Source: Entoloma clypeatum
Taxonomy: Eukaryota > Basidiomycota > Agaricomycetes > Agaricales > Entolomataceae
NCBI GenBank assembly: GCA_963565915.1
Contig: OY751493.1
Location: 4,712,001-4,776,000 of the forward strand
Direction of reading: 5' to 3'
DNA length: 64,000 nt
Shown: positions 11,287 to 23,598 of the stretch, piece after piece
How the letters are laid out: the number at the start of each line of letters is the position of its first letter
Numbering within the stretch: the stretch's first letter is position 1
Notes under the pieces: generated by a model
What the model was told of the DNA's origin: nothing
Database searches by the model: none
Seen by the model: the letters and a program-made list of their open reading frames with translations, nothing else
Position numbers and translations under genes: made by a program

Positions 11287-12007
11287 ATGTCCCGTGCTCA
11301 TCGCCTCGCCTTGATCACGACATTCTTCACCGCTCTTTACCTCTTGGCATTCCTCGAGATAGTCGCTGTTCCTCTGGTAGACGAAAAGGCGGTGCGGGAG
11401 CTTCTCCCTGTCGTACGTGAAGTCTATCTAGTTTCACACATGGTTTCACGGGCAACTGACACGGGGAAAATACCTTGCTTTTTCCTTCCATCATTCATCA
11501 TCTTCACGCGACTCGCTGTTTGTTGATGAACCCCTACTCGCATACCCGGGTAGATTCCATGGTGGCTTCTGGTGTCGTTTGGCTCGTACTCGCTGTGGTG
11601 TCTTGGGTGGGGTCTGTACACCTTTAGAGATTGTCCGGACGCGTATAAGGAGCTTTTAGGGGTGAGTTCTGCTCTTTTTTTGTCTCTTCTTTCCATGATG
11701 ATTCTACCCCCCAACCCCACCCCTTCCATCGTTTTTCCTTTTACTGTTCTTTCACGCAATTTTACTATTACTATTACTATTGTTCTCGGTCATTCCGACC
11801 CCCCCCCCCCCCTCCCCCAGTTCGTTTCTACCTTTACACCCCCCCATGAAAATGGCGAGCGAGAGATACAGTCAAGCCGCCCGCCCTTTTTCCCATGCAG
11901 TTCACATCACCAAAACCTCAGTCAACTCATGTCGTTTCTTCTCTTTCCCTTAGGAAATCACGGAAGCGAAGAACGATCTCCGGTCGCGTGGCGTCACCGT
12001 TGATTGA
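11287..12007 (+). CDS. DPM3: Dolichol-phosphate mannosyltransferase subunit 3
   Basis: Exons 11287-11412, 11554-11661 and 11954-12007 encode 95 residues, the normal length of DPM3. Two membrane segments are visible (ALITTFFTALYLLAFLEIV and PWWLLVSFGSYSLWCLGWGL). The family signature TFRDCPDAYKELLGEITEAK and the ending DLRSRGVTVD follow. DPM3 is the ER-membrane anchor of the DPM1 catalytic subunit, which makes dolichol-phosphate mannose for N- and O-glycosylation and GPI anchors. The second intron (292 nt) is unusually long for this region and contains C and T runs. Confidence is high because the whole short protein matches the family. Confidence 0.93.
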
Positions 12008-14272
12008 TAGGTTTTTTTTGTTGGGTTTTTTTTTTTTTTTTTTCGCGTGGCCGTTCCGTAAGGCGTTAGAACTTAGCAGCGATCATATTCAAAGAGGCGG
12101 GAAATACGCTGGTAGTGTGCACGAGCACGAGCACAGAAGTTCTCGGCGTCCGGGTCATAGGGAATCATTCAGCCAACATTACGCTTGTGTGCACATGGGA
12201 CTTTTTTCCTATTCGTACGGACCTTTTTTGAGTATATCATGGGTTGACTCCTGTGGCTTCGGCTTCCCTCTTGGACAAATGGTGCGCTCATCGTAACTGT
12301 GAGAATCCTGAATCCTCTTTTTGCTTCAAGACGTCAATGTCAATGCGATGGTTGTTGTTGTTCATAACTTCCGCAAGACGATTGGCCAGGGTTATCTCTG
12401 TCATGGATCGGGCCGTTTTGCAAAAGACAGGTTGAGCTTTTTTGGTTCACGATGAAGCCTTGCGGTAATTGGATCAAGAGGGGTGGCCTAGCACACTGAG
12501 ATCGATTCTCTCTCTCTTCATTTGTGTTCCCGGGCACAACAAATGACACACTCTCAGGTATCTTGTCCTCTGTGACGAGTCTTCATCTCAAGCCTCCTCA
12601 TCCGTCTGAAGGCCGCTCATGCATTCCAGACTGATCTTCACCCGACCCGCTATCAAGATGGACAACTATCTTTCCTCCATGATGGGTGGAAAAGATTCCT
12701 TTGGAATGTTACTGTTGATGTAGTCTTTCACGTGCAGCAACGACTGTGCATGCATATCCGCACTCGGTAATGGGGATTTGCTGGAGGTTGTTCGTGACCT
12801 TTCTGCAGTATAAACTAGAATGGTGATTGGAATCAGAAAGTCGAGAAACAACGGTCGCCCTTGACACCCGAACCAGATGAAGGCTCTGGATTCTGGCGAT
12901 GATCCCCAAGACGAATCAAACAGGCCGGGTTCCGACGTCGGTCTGGCGCACGGCGAACGAGCGAACTAGTCTGTCCAGAGCCACAGGGTTGGGGGTCTGT
13001 TGCCGAATGTATGGACGCGTAATGGTTACAGGGAACGCGTCGACTTCAAGATTTGCGAAAACCGACGACATGTCAGTGTATGGTCGAATATACGTCTGGA
13101 TGAGATGTGGGTGCGCATCTGCACAATGACCCCAGCACCAGTTGTCGAATTTCAATCATGATCGTGTCCCGGTTCGCTGAAACACTGCCGTGGGTGGTAG
13201 AATCTGCGCATGGGAATCTTGATGTGGAGATCGCTCTATAGATGGGGTCAATCAAGGGTCATTGACGGCTATCCGTCCTTCAGCGGTCTAGGTCGGTCGA
13301 TGGCCGGGTGAAGTATCATCATCAACCTGCTGCCTATCTATCAAGTTGAATTCGTTTGGTAACTTTAGAGTCTCCGAAGGCAGTGGGAGAACGTGAATCC
13401 CCAGTGAGGTCGAGTGAGGTTTCAAAGGTACAATGGGATTGTATCAACAGAGAGGAAACCGCCATGATGTCATCGATATCCTGTTTGTTCTTGTTTTGGA
13501 TGTTGCCCTCTCGGAAGACTGGAGTACTTTTCGCACTAACCATTCCATCAGGGGCCCTTACTAGTAGCTCAGCGAGCAGGGACAGTCTTTCAGGAGATTT
13601 TACTCTTGCTGGTGGCCCTCTTGGAAAACAAGAGTCACTTCCTGCGACTCGGCGGTCCTTGTTTCACGTTTCATCGATCATCTTCGGGTCTCCAAATCTG
13701 AATAGACTCTTTGAAAACGTCGTCTCAAAAAGGAAATCTATATCGGTTTGTCTTTCGCGGTGTAGTAGTCCGAAGCATAAGTAATGTGGCGACAGAACGA
13801 TTGCTGTGCCAGGTTGACTTCTTGGTCCTGTCAGTGCTCGTCAATGGGTCCCTATACTTTTTTCTTATGCCTCGATCCTGGCTTCTAATCCGCCACGTTG
13901 CGGACAAGGTTTGACAGGTCCCGGCCGCTGGGAGGGAACACTCTGCCCTGAGTGCGTCTCAACGGAAGCTAAATTTGTTCCCGCAAGAGTGCATCATGAC
14001 GTCACCCTTTAACAAAAGAATCATCTTACTCGTCTCATGTTGGACGAAAACACCGTTTGGAAACCGGATCTCTCGTGGTGTTATTCCCAGTCACGGCAAA
14101 TTCTAACCGTATCGTTCACACTGTTCATTCCCCCCAACTGTTTACTTGAAACAAGGCCGGCGTCTTTCGAACGAGGTATACGTCCCATGGAATGCCTGAG
14201 CGATGGTACGCTTATAGTATATGAATGGTTCGGTTTTTGGCTTTTGTGCTGTCAGGATCCACGCTCACCGAA
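12008..14272. other. 2.3-kb gap; minus-strand coding-looking relics only
   Basis: No complete gene is supported. On the minus strand, 13334-13670 stays open for more than 110 codons (including GNIQNKNKQDIDDIMAVSSL) and 12916-13155 for 80 (including MSSVFANLEVDAFPVTITRP). The second continues downstream with single stops in between. I do not recognise these proteins. They could be exons of an old inactivated gene. Bases 13908-14272 are the upstream region of the cellulase gene and include no clear TATA box. Confidence 0.4.
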
Positions 14273-16271
14273 ATGTTCTCCAAGTCTATTGCTCTTCTCT
14301 CGTTTCTCTTCTGTGTTCCGACATCTCTCAATGCCCAACGAGACGAGTGGGGCCCGTGCGGTTGGCAAGGCTGGAGTATGTATTCATCGTTGCCAATGGC
14401 GTGGTTTTTCGTTGACGACAGAGCACTGTAGACGACCCTCAGAACACCCATTGCTTGTGTGCAACATCGGTTTCTTCCGACGCTCCTTGCTGATTTGAAT
14501 GTTGAAAAGGCGCCCTACCGCCGTGCCCAGCTTAACAGAGCTCGCGGGCCAACCTAGTTCAATCCGCACTATCACGGCACGCAGTTCTCCTCAGGCTGCT
14601 CCCGGGAACCCCTTCTCGGGATATACGGTACGCGCTCGGGTTTATTGACCCATTCCTCCCCCCCAAAAACTCAGACTCGTTTGTCCCCGGAGGTTTATCT
14701 CTCCCCGCATTACGCGAACCAAGTTGAGATAGCCGCTCGCAGGATCGCCGATCCAGCTCAAAAAGCCAAAGCTTTGAAGGTCGCCAGCATACCCATGTTC
14801 ATCTGGTTCGATCAGACTGCCCAAGTCCCGAAGCTCGGGTCGTACCTTGCGGATGCCCAGGCCAAGCAGCAAGCGTCGGGTGAGAAGTACCTCGTGCAAA
14901 TTGTCCTGTACAATATACCGAACCGCGACTGCTCCGCTGCCGCTTCCAATGGAGAGTTCTCTGTCGCGAACAATGGACTGGAACACTATAAAGGCTACAT
15001 CGACCTGATCGTGGGTCAGATTAAGAGTCAGTTTCTTTCAAAACTCTTTTTTTTTAAATTTTATCATGTCTTCTAAAAAAACGCGCCTATTCTGAAAAAA
15101 AAGAATACCCCGACGTTCGTGTGGTTGCCGTTATCGAGCCGGATGTGTTGGGTAACCTGGTGACCAACCTACGCGTCGCCAAGTGCAAGGCAGCAGAGTC
15201 CACCTACTTTGTAAGTATACGATCTCTTCGTCCATATTTCAATGTTTTGATGGCTGACTACCCCCCCCATATGTAGGCTGGTATACAATATGCACTGCAA
15301 CAACTCAACTCGGTCGGTGTTTACATGTATCTCGACGCAGGACACGCAGGCTGGCTTGGGTGGCCCGCCAACTTGGGTCCCGCTGCTTCCCTGTTCGCGC
15401 GGGTCTATAAGAACGCAGGCTCGCCGTCTTTCGTCCGTGGACTCGCGACCAACGTCGCAAATTATAACGCTCTCCGTAAATGACTTTTTTTCCTTGTCTT
15501 CCTTTTTCCTCTCAATTCTAGTGGTTGACGTTGTTCAATGCAATGTGGCAGGTGCCGCAAGCCCCGACCCGATCACGAAGGGAAACCCAAACTACGATGA
15601 AACCCACTATATCAATGTCCGTATTCAGCTTGTCACCCCCCCCAGACACACAAATGCCTCCTGACCTACAATATACAATATATATATATATACACACACA
15701 GGCCATCGCACCCAAACTCACATCCTCAGGCTTCCCCGCCCACTTCATCGTAGACCAAGGCCGCTCCGGTGTCCAAAACATCCGGAGTCAGTGGGGAGAC
15801 TGGTGCAACGTCAAAGCCGCCGGGTTCGGCACCCGCCCAACGACCACGAGGACTACCACGATGACGACGACGACGACGATGATGACCGACACCGGGTCTG
15901 CTGCCCTCATCGACGCGATCGTATGGGTCAAGCCCGGAGGCGACTCTGATGGAATCAGCAGCAACTCGTCGTCGTCGTCGTCGTCGGCTCATTTCGATCC
16001 CCACTGCGCTCGGTCGTATGTGTCCTTTTTTTTTTTCTTCTTCTTCTTCCCCTTTTCCCTCCTTTATTCGTTTTTCGTTTTTTCCTTGCATTTGATTTCG
16101 ACTCCATCTGATTGGCTTTTTTGAATATGATAGTGACGCTCTGCAGCCTAGCCCAGAAGAGGGCGAATGGTTCCAGGTGTGTCTGTGGCATGGTTTCTCT
16201 GGGCTTTGGTTAAATTGCGTTTTCAGGAATACTTTGAACAGCTGGTTGAGAATGCCAACCCTGCCTTGTAG
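14273..16271 (+). CDS. Family-6 cellobiohydrolase (CBH II, Cel6A type)
   Basis: The catalytic module is unmistakable GH6, an inverting exo-cellulase releasing cellobiose from non-reducing chain ends. Catalytic-domain exons are 14675-15026, 15104-15210, 15277-15475, 15552-15616, 15702-16015, 16134-16176 and 16227-16271, all in phase. They contain VQIVLYNIPNRDCSAAASNG (catalytic Asp region), VVAVIEPDVLGN (second Asp), YLDAGHAGWLGWPANL, VRGLATNVANYN, FIVDQGRSGVQNIR and WGDWCNV. Exon 14273-14375 gives a signal peptide (MFSKSIALLSFLFCVPTSLN) and the start of a CBM1 (EWGPCGWQGWS). A linker exon lies at about 14510-14627. The rest of the CBM1 cannot be found between them, and a direct splice is out of frame. 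The enzyme is secreted. Thr-rich and Ser-rich runs at about 15835-15980 are insertions relative to usual members. Confidence 0.88.
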
Positions 16272-16558
16272 GATGTGCTTATTGTATCCTTCGTGTCAAT
16301 TGCAACTTGAGGTACTCTGAGGGGAGGAGGAGTGGAGGGATCGCGCGGCTCTTTATTAGATATTCCAAAAGCATACCCATCAACTCGGCTATTCAAAGCA
16401 TGTTTTGTTCTCCGGGAAATTGAATTTTGCTGATGTCGTGTATAAAGAATTGTTAATGGGAGTACATGCATGTATAACGACAGCGAGGTTCCCTGGCGTT
16501 CTCTGGGTGCCAGTCCTCCACACGGTAAACCCAAGAACACAGCATCCAGGTGTATGGA
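16272..16558. other. Convergent 3' intergenic region
   Basis: This lies between the cellulase stop and the stop of the minus-strand ubiquitin-eL40 gene. It is AT-rich in part and would hold both 3' UTRs. No gene seen. Confidence 0.5.
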
Positions 16559-17205
<647 letters not shown>

Positions 17206-18272
17206 CTTTGGTGATGATGGAGGGTGGGAATGTCAGCAGAGGGTGCTGTATAGCTGACTGATCTGGTCTGGGTGGCTGAGTTTAGGGTAGGCTAGGGATA
17301 ACATATATAAACAACTGCTCGTTGTGGACCTCGACGTCGCGAGGGCTTTGGGTGAGTCTTTCAGGTTTCTTTTTGCTCGTGTCTGCTAGTTTCTCCCCAT
17401 AAATTGATGAGAAGAATTCGTACAACTCAGCTCACTTCGAAGCTCAAACGTTCATGAGAAGAACACGTTTTTCTGCACTGATTTCTCTTTCTACTTCTCG
17501 TCTTCCTTGTTTTAAACATGACCGCTGATAGCCTCCAGGTCTTTTCCCCTATACTGTTGTGTGTTACTGTGAGTGTCATCTCAATTTATGAACGTAGGAT
17601 GCAAAATCTATCTGCAAACTTCCTGCGACGTGCTTGCACGATGGGTTTGATTCCTTCGGGAACCATTCAAGTCTCTGATTCTTGTCATATGTACTTCTCA
17701 TATTCATGATTCCATGTACTAACGACTGTCCTTGCATCCAGGTATTTTGTGGCTGCGCCTCATAGAATATATGTTGGCCTTGTCCTCTTCAACATGTCCA
17801 ATACTATTCGACAACAGTCCCGCCGCTCATCTTGTCCTCTTCCTTTGCTGTTTGAGTTGGCGGGTCCTTGTTTTCGTGAGTGTCTCTTCCACATTGAATG
17901 ATCGTGATGTCACATCAACATAAATTCGAAGTGCTCGCTCTTTTTTTTTGTCCATCTGAACAACACTTGTTCTGCGTCGAATACCCTGATTGCCCCCATT
18001 TGATTCAAGATTATGCGTTGTCTTACAACTTTTGCCTGTTGTATGTTAATAAATATACCGCACTGCTACAAACTCGTTGTCTTAGGGCAAAAACTAAAAC
18101 ATTTCCGGAATGAATGCTTTGACTTTTTTCGTGGAGTTACTTTGAGCTCTCGTACGTTGCTAACGCCGTGTTTCAAGTTAAATCTGGCGCAAGGTTCCCA
18201 CGGCATCAATATACCCAATTCCACGTCCTCCACGTCGTCCTCGACGATCCCGCCGGTCTCATCCCCACCACC
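17206..18272. promoter_or_regulatory. Divergent promoter region between ubiquitin-eL40 and beta-COP
   Basis: About 1.1 kb separates two divergently transcribed housekeeping genes. It has pyrimidine-rich stretches typical of fungal promoters and an ATATATAAA at about 17299. No supported ORF was found inside. Confidence 0.45.
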
Positions 18273-21200
18273 ATGTCGGACACAACGTGTCACACCGTCG
18301 TCTTCGAGTCCAGCGCCGAGTATCCCTCAGCCGCTGAGTTGCGTTCAGGCCTAGAGAAGGGCTCGGATGAAGTCAAAATCGACACGTTGCGCAAAATCGT
18401 CGTGTCCACCATCAATGGCAATTCTCAGGTGGGTCGTCCAAACCCCTAGATGCGGTGGATAGCATATCTGATGCTGCTCTGGGAACGTCTGCTAGCCTAC
18501 ACTGATGATGCCGATCATCCAATACGTGCTGCCTTCGCGTAACAAGCAGCTGAAGAAGCTGCTGCACTTTTACTGGGAGGTCTGTCCGAAATACGACGAA
18601 AATGGGAAGCTGAAGCAGGAAATGATCCTCGTCGTGTATGTCGCCTTCTTTCTTTGCGCCCTTTCTCGACTCAGCCATTCAATGTAACAGGAACGCCATT
18701 CGAAATGACCTGGTATGACCTCTTTCAATCCTTCAATACATATATACCAATATCACCACATCCCAGCAACACCCCAACGAATACATCCGCGGCGCCACCC
18801 TTCGCTTCCTCCAAAAAATCGCCAAAGACGCCGAGCTCCTCGAACCCCTCGTTCCAACCTGCCGCGCCTGCCTCGAGCACCGGCACTCCTACGTCCGCAA
18901 AAACGCCGTCTTCGCCATCTACTCCATCTACCGCGAATTTGAGCACCTCATCCCCGACGCCCCCGAGCTCATGCACACCTTCCTCGTCGCGGAGACGGAC
19001 GCGACGTGCAAGCGCAACGCGTTCGTGTTTCTGGCCCACTGCTCGATGCAGAAGGCGGTCGAGTATGTGTTGAGCGTGTACGACACGATTTCGGCGCTGG
19101 AGGAGGCGCTGCAGATGAGCATCATCGAGGTGATCAGGCTGGATTGTAAAAGTGATTCGGCACATCGGGTATGTGGTTTCCTTCTATATTTTTTTTTGCT
19201 TTGCTGAGTCCGAGTTTCCGAAGCCGCGGTATATCCGATGCATATTCGAGCTGTTGGAGACGTCATCACATGCTGTCAAATATGAAGCTGCAACCACCTT
19301 GACCACCCTCACCCAGAATGCTGCCGCTGTCAAAGGTGTGTTGCCCTTCTCTTGAATAGGCTGTTTTTGCTTAGATGAATATGCACAGCCGCCGCCTCCT
19401 GCTTTATCAACCTTATCATCAAGGAGTCCGACAACAACGTCAAGCTCATTGTTCTTGATCGTCTAGACGCCCTCCGGTCAAAACACGGCCATGCCCTCGA
19501 TGGCCTCATCATGGACGTCTTGCAGATTTTATCCAGGTATCATCTCACCTTTTTACAATCCGAGGGTCGTCCGGAACTAACCTCGCCTTCGTAGCGCCGA
19601 CATGGAAGTGCGCCGGAAAGCCATGAGCATCGTCCTCAGCATGACGTCAAGCAGGAACGTAGAGGAGGTCGTGCTCTTCCTCAAGAAGCAGCTCTTGAAG
19701 ACGCAGGAAGCCGATTTCGAGAAGGTACGAGTGCAGGTCTTCTGTTACCGCGTTATCTCGATATTGATCCCTCGTCCCAAGGCACCGGAATACAGGCAGC
19801 TCCTCATCCAATCCATCCACGTCACGGCCATCAAGTTCTCCGAAGTTGCCGCCAGCGTCGTCCATGCCCTCATAGAGTTCCTCGGAGACTCCAGCAACCC
19901 TTCCGCTCTGGACGTCGTGGCTTTCGTCCGGTGCGTTCTTCCCTCCCTCTCCTTCTCCTCTCTACCGACAACACACACTCTCCTTTCCTTTCTCCAGCGA
20001 GGTCGTCGAAAAATTCCCCGCTCTCCGATCCACCATCACCTCCAAGCTCATCTCGACCCTCTCCGAGATCAAGTCGGGGAAGGTCTTCCGCGGGGTGCTG
20101 TGGATCCTCGGCGAGTATGTCGAGAACGAGGGGGACATCGAGGGGGCGGTGAGGGAGGTGAGGAAGGTGCTTGGGGAGATTCCGATCTTGGCGAGTGAGC
20201 AGCGGGCTGTGGAGGAGCTTGAGGGGCTGGGTAGGGACAAGGATAAGGAGGGGGACGAGGAGGATGGGAAGGAAAAGGAGAAGGAGAAGAAGGAGAAGAA
20301 GGAGGGTGGGCGGCCGAGGGTGCTGGCGGACGGGACGTATGCGACTGAGTCGGCGTATACGACGGGTGCGGGTGCGGATGTGGGTACGGGGAGTTTGGGC
20401 GGTGGTGGTGGTGCGACGGGGAAGGCGAAGCCGCCGTTGAGGACGTTGATCCTGGCTGGAGACTTTTTCACGGGTGCGGTGTTGGCGGCTGCGTTGGCGA
20501 AGTTGGTGTTAAGGTTTGCGGAGAAGAAGGGGTGGGGAGGGGTGGAGGTTAATACGCTTAGAGCTGAGGTGTGTGGCTTTCTCCTTTTTTTTTCTTCTTC
20601 TTTTTTCACTGGTGTTGTGGCTGATGGTCGGGGCTTGTGGGGTTGACAGGCAATGTTGATGATGACGTCTATTATCCGGGTTGGCCAGTCCAAGTTTGCG
20701 ACGATGCAGATTGATGAAGACTCGAATGAGCGGATTATGAACTGCATACAGACGTTGAGCGAGCTGGAGGAGCAGCCGGCTGTGAAGGAGATATTTTTGC
20801 GGGATACGAAGACGGCGTATTCGAGGATGCTTGGGGCGCAGGAGGTGTGTTTCTTTCTCTCTTTCTTCTCTTCTTTTTTTTTTTGCAGTTCCTGAGTTGC
20901 AACACAGAAACGGGCAGCGGAGAAGAAGGAGTCGGAGACGGCCAAGGCGAAGATTGTGCAGGTTGATGATCTGCTGACGTTCCGGCAGTTTTCCAAGAAG
21001 ACGGCGGACGAGGCGATAGATGTGCGTTTCTTGTTTTTCGCTCATTCAAGGAGCTGAATTACTGATATCACCTGTGCTAGTATGATGAGGATGTGGGTCG
21101 GGCGACGGGGTCTGGGGAACAGCAGGAGGACTTTATGTCCAACCTCAGTCGGATCACGCAACTTACTGGTGCGTTGGCATATCTTGGTGTTGTTGCCTGC

Positions 21201-22277
21201 CGGACCTAACTTCAGCATCGGGTGCTAGGGTTCTCGGACCCCATATATGCGGAAGCTTATGTCAAGATGCACGGGTTCGACATCTTGCTCGGTATGTTTC
21301 CCCATCCATCCCCCCTGTCGTCCTTCGCCCTCTGCTCACATACACATTCTCTCTTGTCTCTTGACCAGACGTCCTCCTCGTCAACCAGACTCCAAACACC
21401 CTGCAAAACCTCTGCCTCGACTTTGCGACCCTCGGCGACCTCAAACTCGTCGAGCGGCCGAGCGTGTACACCATCGCGCCGCACGGGTTTCAGAGCATCA
21501 AGGCGACGATCAAGGTGTCGTCGACGGAGACGGGGGTTATCTTTGGGAGCATATTGTGGGAGGGGCAGGGGATGGCGGAGGCGTGTGTGGTGCTGAACGA
21601 TGTGCATGTGGATATTATGGATTATATCAAGCCGGCGTGGTGCAATGAGGCGCAGGTGGGGGGGCTTTTTTTTTGTTTCGGGAGTCTTTCTCGTGATTGA
21701 CGTTATGTTGGGTTGCAGTTTAGGACCATGTGGACGGAGTTTGAGTGGGAGAACCGGGTGAATGTGAATAACTCCATGTCGTGCGTTTTGTCTTTTTTTT
21801 TCCTTTAAATTTTTTTTAAAAATTATCTTTTCTGGGTCGTTGTTGCTGGAAACCAGAGACCCGCGGGATTACCTGAAGCATGTTATGAAGTCGACGAACA
21901 TGTCTTGCTTGACGCCTGAAGGGGCTCTTTCGGGTGAATGTGACTTCCTTTCTGCGAACATGTACGCGCGCAGTCTGTTTGGTGAGTCATCGTCGGCTTC
22001 GTCGGTCGGTCGGTCGGTCGGTCGGCTTACATGATTTGTCTTATTTCTAGGCGAGGACGCGCTGGCGAATCTGAGCATTGAGCGGACGGAGGCGGGGACG
22101 ATCACGGGTCATGTGAGGATCCGGAGCAAGACGCAGGGGATTGCGCTTTCTTTGGGGGATAGGATTACGATGGGTGGGTGTCTTTCTTATCTTTTGTGTT
22201 ACTGTTGAATGGTGGCTGAATGTGTGTTTCGTTATTTGGGGATAGCTCAAAAGGATAACAAGCCCATTGCTGTGTAG
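18273..22277 (+). CDS. SEC26: Coatomer subunit beta (beta-COP, Sec26)
   Basis: Eighteen exons join in phase to 972 residues: 18273-18428, 18496-18635, 18691-18712, 18767-19168, 19224-19335, 19389-19536, 19595-19724, 19782-19930, 19998-20568, 20650-20844, 20908-21021, 21081-21168, 21229-21291, 21369-21655, 21719-21780, 21857-21981, 22051-22173 and 22246-22277. The protein has the adaptin-like helical repeats of beta-COP ([76 protein letters not shown]) and the C-terminal appendage ([37 protein letters not shown]). It is a core subunit of the COPI coat for Golgi-to-ER transport. A charged linker rich in Lys/Glu (about 20240-20310) and a Gly-rich stretch separate the two halves. Exon 3 is only 22 nt. 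The acceptor at 19223 was chosen over two nearby AGs by family length. Confidence 0.95.
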
Positions 22278-22753
22278 TTTGCGAGGGCTACGCGATTACC
22301 TTTTGTCTCTCAAATCTAATGCGTTTTTGGAAGTTGATAATGTGGTTCGTTTGAGGTTGATCAATGCGTTTGTACCAGTGGTCCCTTGAAGAGGCTGGTT
22401 GGTATCGATAAGGGTTTGTGGTGCGATGCGTTTGGATCTTTTTGCTGCACATGTCAACGTTGAGAATCGGTGGTTCCTGAGCTTATTGCAGGCTTCACAC
22501 TTGCGAGATATATAGAGCAGCTCAGGACTGATTTGGTACATGTACATATAGGTACAAGTTACAGCAGTCACGGTCCTAAACAGTCTCGAGTTCTGCTGTG
22601 TTCAGTAGAAATTCCAGTGTAAAGAGAATCACAGAGACGGGAAATGAGGCGGAGCATGTAGCCTGAGCATAATTAGGTGACCGTGATCGAAGTGGGGAGA
22701 AATGAACTTGTTGTCTCCTCAAGCGTCAACTCATCCGATACTTGTACGCCATC

Positions 22754-23368
22754 CTATCTCACCCCGTCCTTCGGAGGAGGCACATAATCCTTATGCAACC
22801 GCATATGCTGCCCAAGATGCGCTGCCAGTGTACAGGAATCGTGTCACATGAGATATGGCAAAATGGAGGGAAAGAAAGGGACATACGTTTCTCATAAGCA
22901 TGTATACTCCTCAGGTGCCTTTTCAGATGCTCCCTCCGTGCAAACATCTTGCCACACCCGTCTACGCTACACGTGTACGGCGGCAAGGCAGCTTTCCCTG
23001 CCCTTCCTCCCCCTGCCACGAAGCTTCCTCTCCCATTAGCCGAAGGCAAGTCCTCGCCTTGAATCTGCAGGTCTTGCAGTATCGGCACGCGCCGACCGCG
23101 CGGTTTTTTTGTAAGGTCGGGCACCGGAATGGAGGGAGGGAAAGGCAGACAGCTAGAGGCCCGCGAGGGAGAGGGCGAGGCGGAGGTGTACCTGTGCGTG
23201 TGGGAGTAAGGGCTGCCCCGCGGGCGGACGTGTGTCCTCGTCACTGTTGTCGTTGGGGACCCGAGGCTCGGCGTCAAACGAGTTAGGCGATGCAGGCGGA
23301 TAGGGGTTGTACCTCGACGACCGCATAGGCACTGGGCCAGACGAACTGGTGCTCGTTGACTGGTTCGA
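22754..23368 (-). CDS. C2H2 zinc-finger protein, downstream gene of the pair; 5' end unresolved
   Basis: Supported minus-strand exons (plus coordinates) are 23192-23368, 22887-23064 and 22754-22821, all in phase. They encode a Ser/Pro-rich region (SSRYNPYPPASPNSFDAEPR), then one complete finger CSVDGCGKMFARREHLKRH (C-x4-C-x12-H-x4-H) and SIHAYEKP. The second finger is reduced to HLGQHMRLH with no cysteines, followed by KDYVPPPKDGVR and the stop. The degenerate copy at 33309-33662 still has the full second finger, so 16 codons have been lost here in frame. Upstream of 23368 an acceptor (CTGCAG on the plus strand at 23369) shows that more exons exist, but no ATG exon joins cleanly. It is a probable nuclear DNA-binding protein or its remnant. 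Confidence 0.55.
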
Positions 23369-23598
23369 CTGCACATTCACATGTCCCAAATCAGAACCCC
23401 AAGACTCCAACCTCTTAAGTTATCGTTCATTACATAGCTCACCGTACGTCTCCCCAGCCAGCCTCAAGCTCGAATCAGGGCAGTGGAGAGGTGGAGGTGT
23501 CTGTCGCCCGCGTAGAACTTATCGTCCGGTCTAGGATAGCGTTGTTGTTGTTCTGATGGTCTACTCTACATGTATGTCTACGACACCTGACTGCTGGA

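Noticed and set aside
15726..16091. A 121-codon minus-strand frame rich in Arg/Glu
   Set aside because: It is antisense to the cellulase exon with ACG/TCG repeats and has no independent support.
19962..20996. A 344-codon minus-strand open frame
   Set aside because: It is antisense to well-supported beta-COP exons, has Ser/Pro/Lys-rich low complexity, and reflects codon bias on the real strand.
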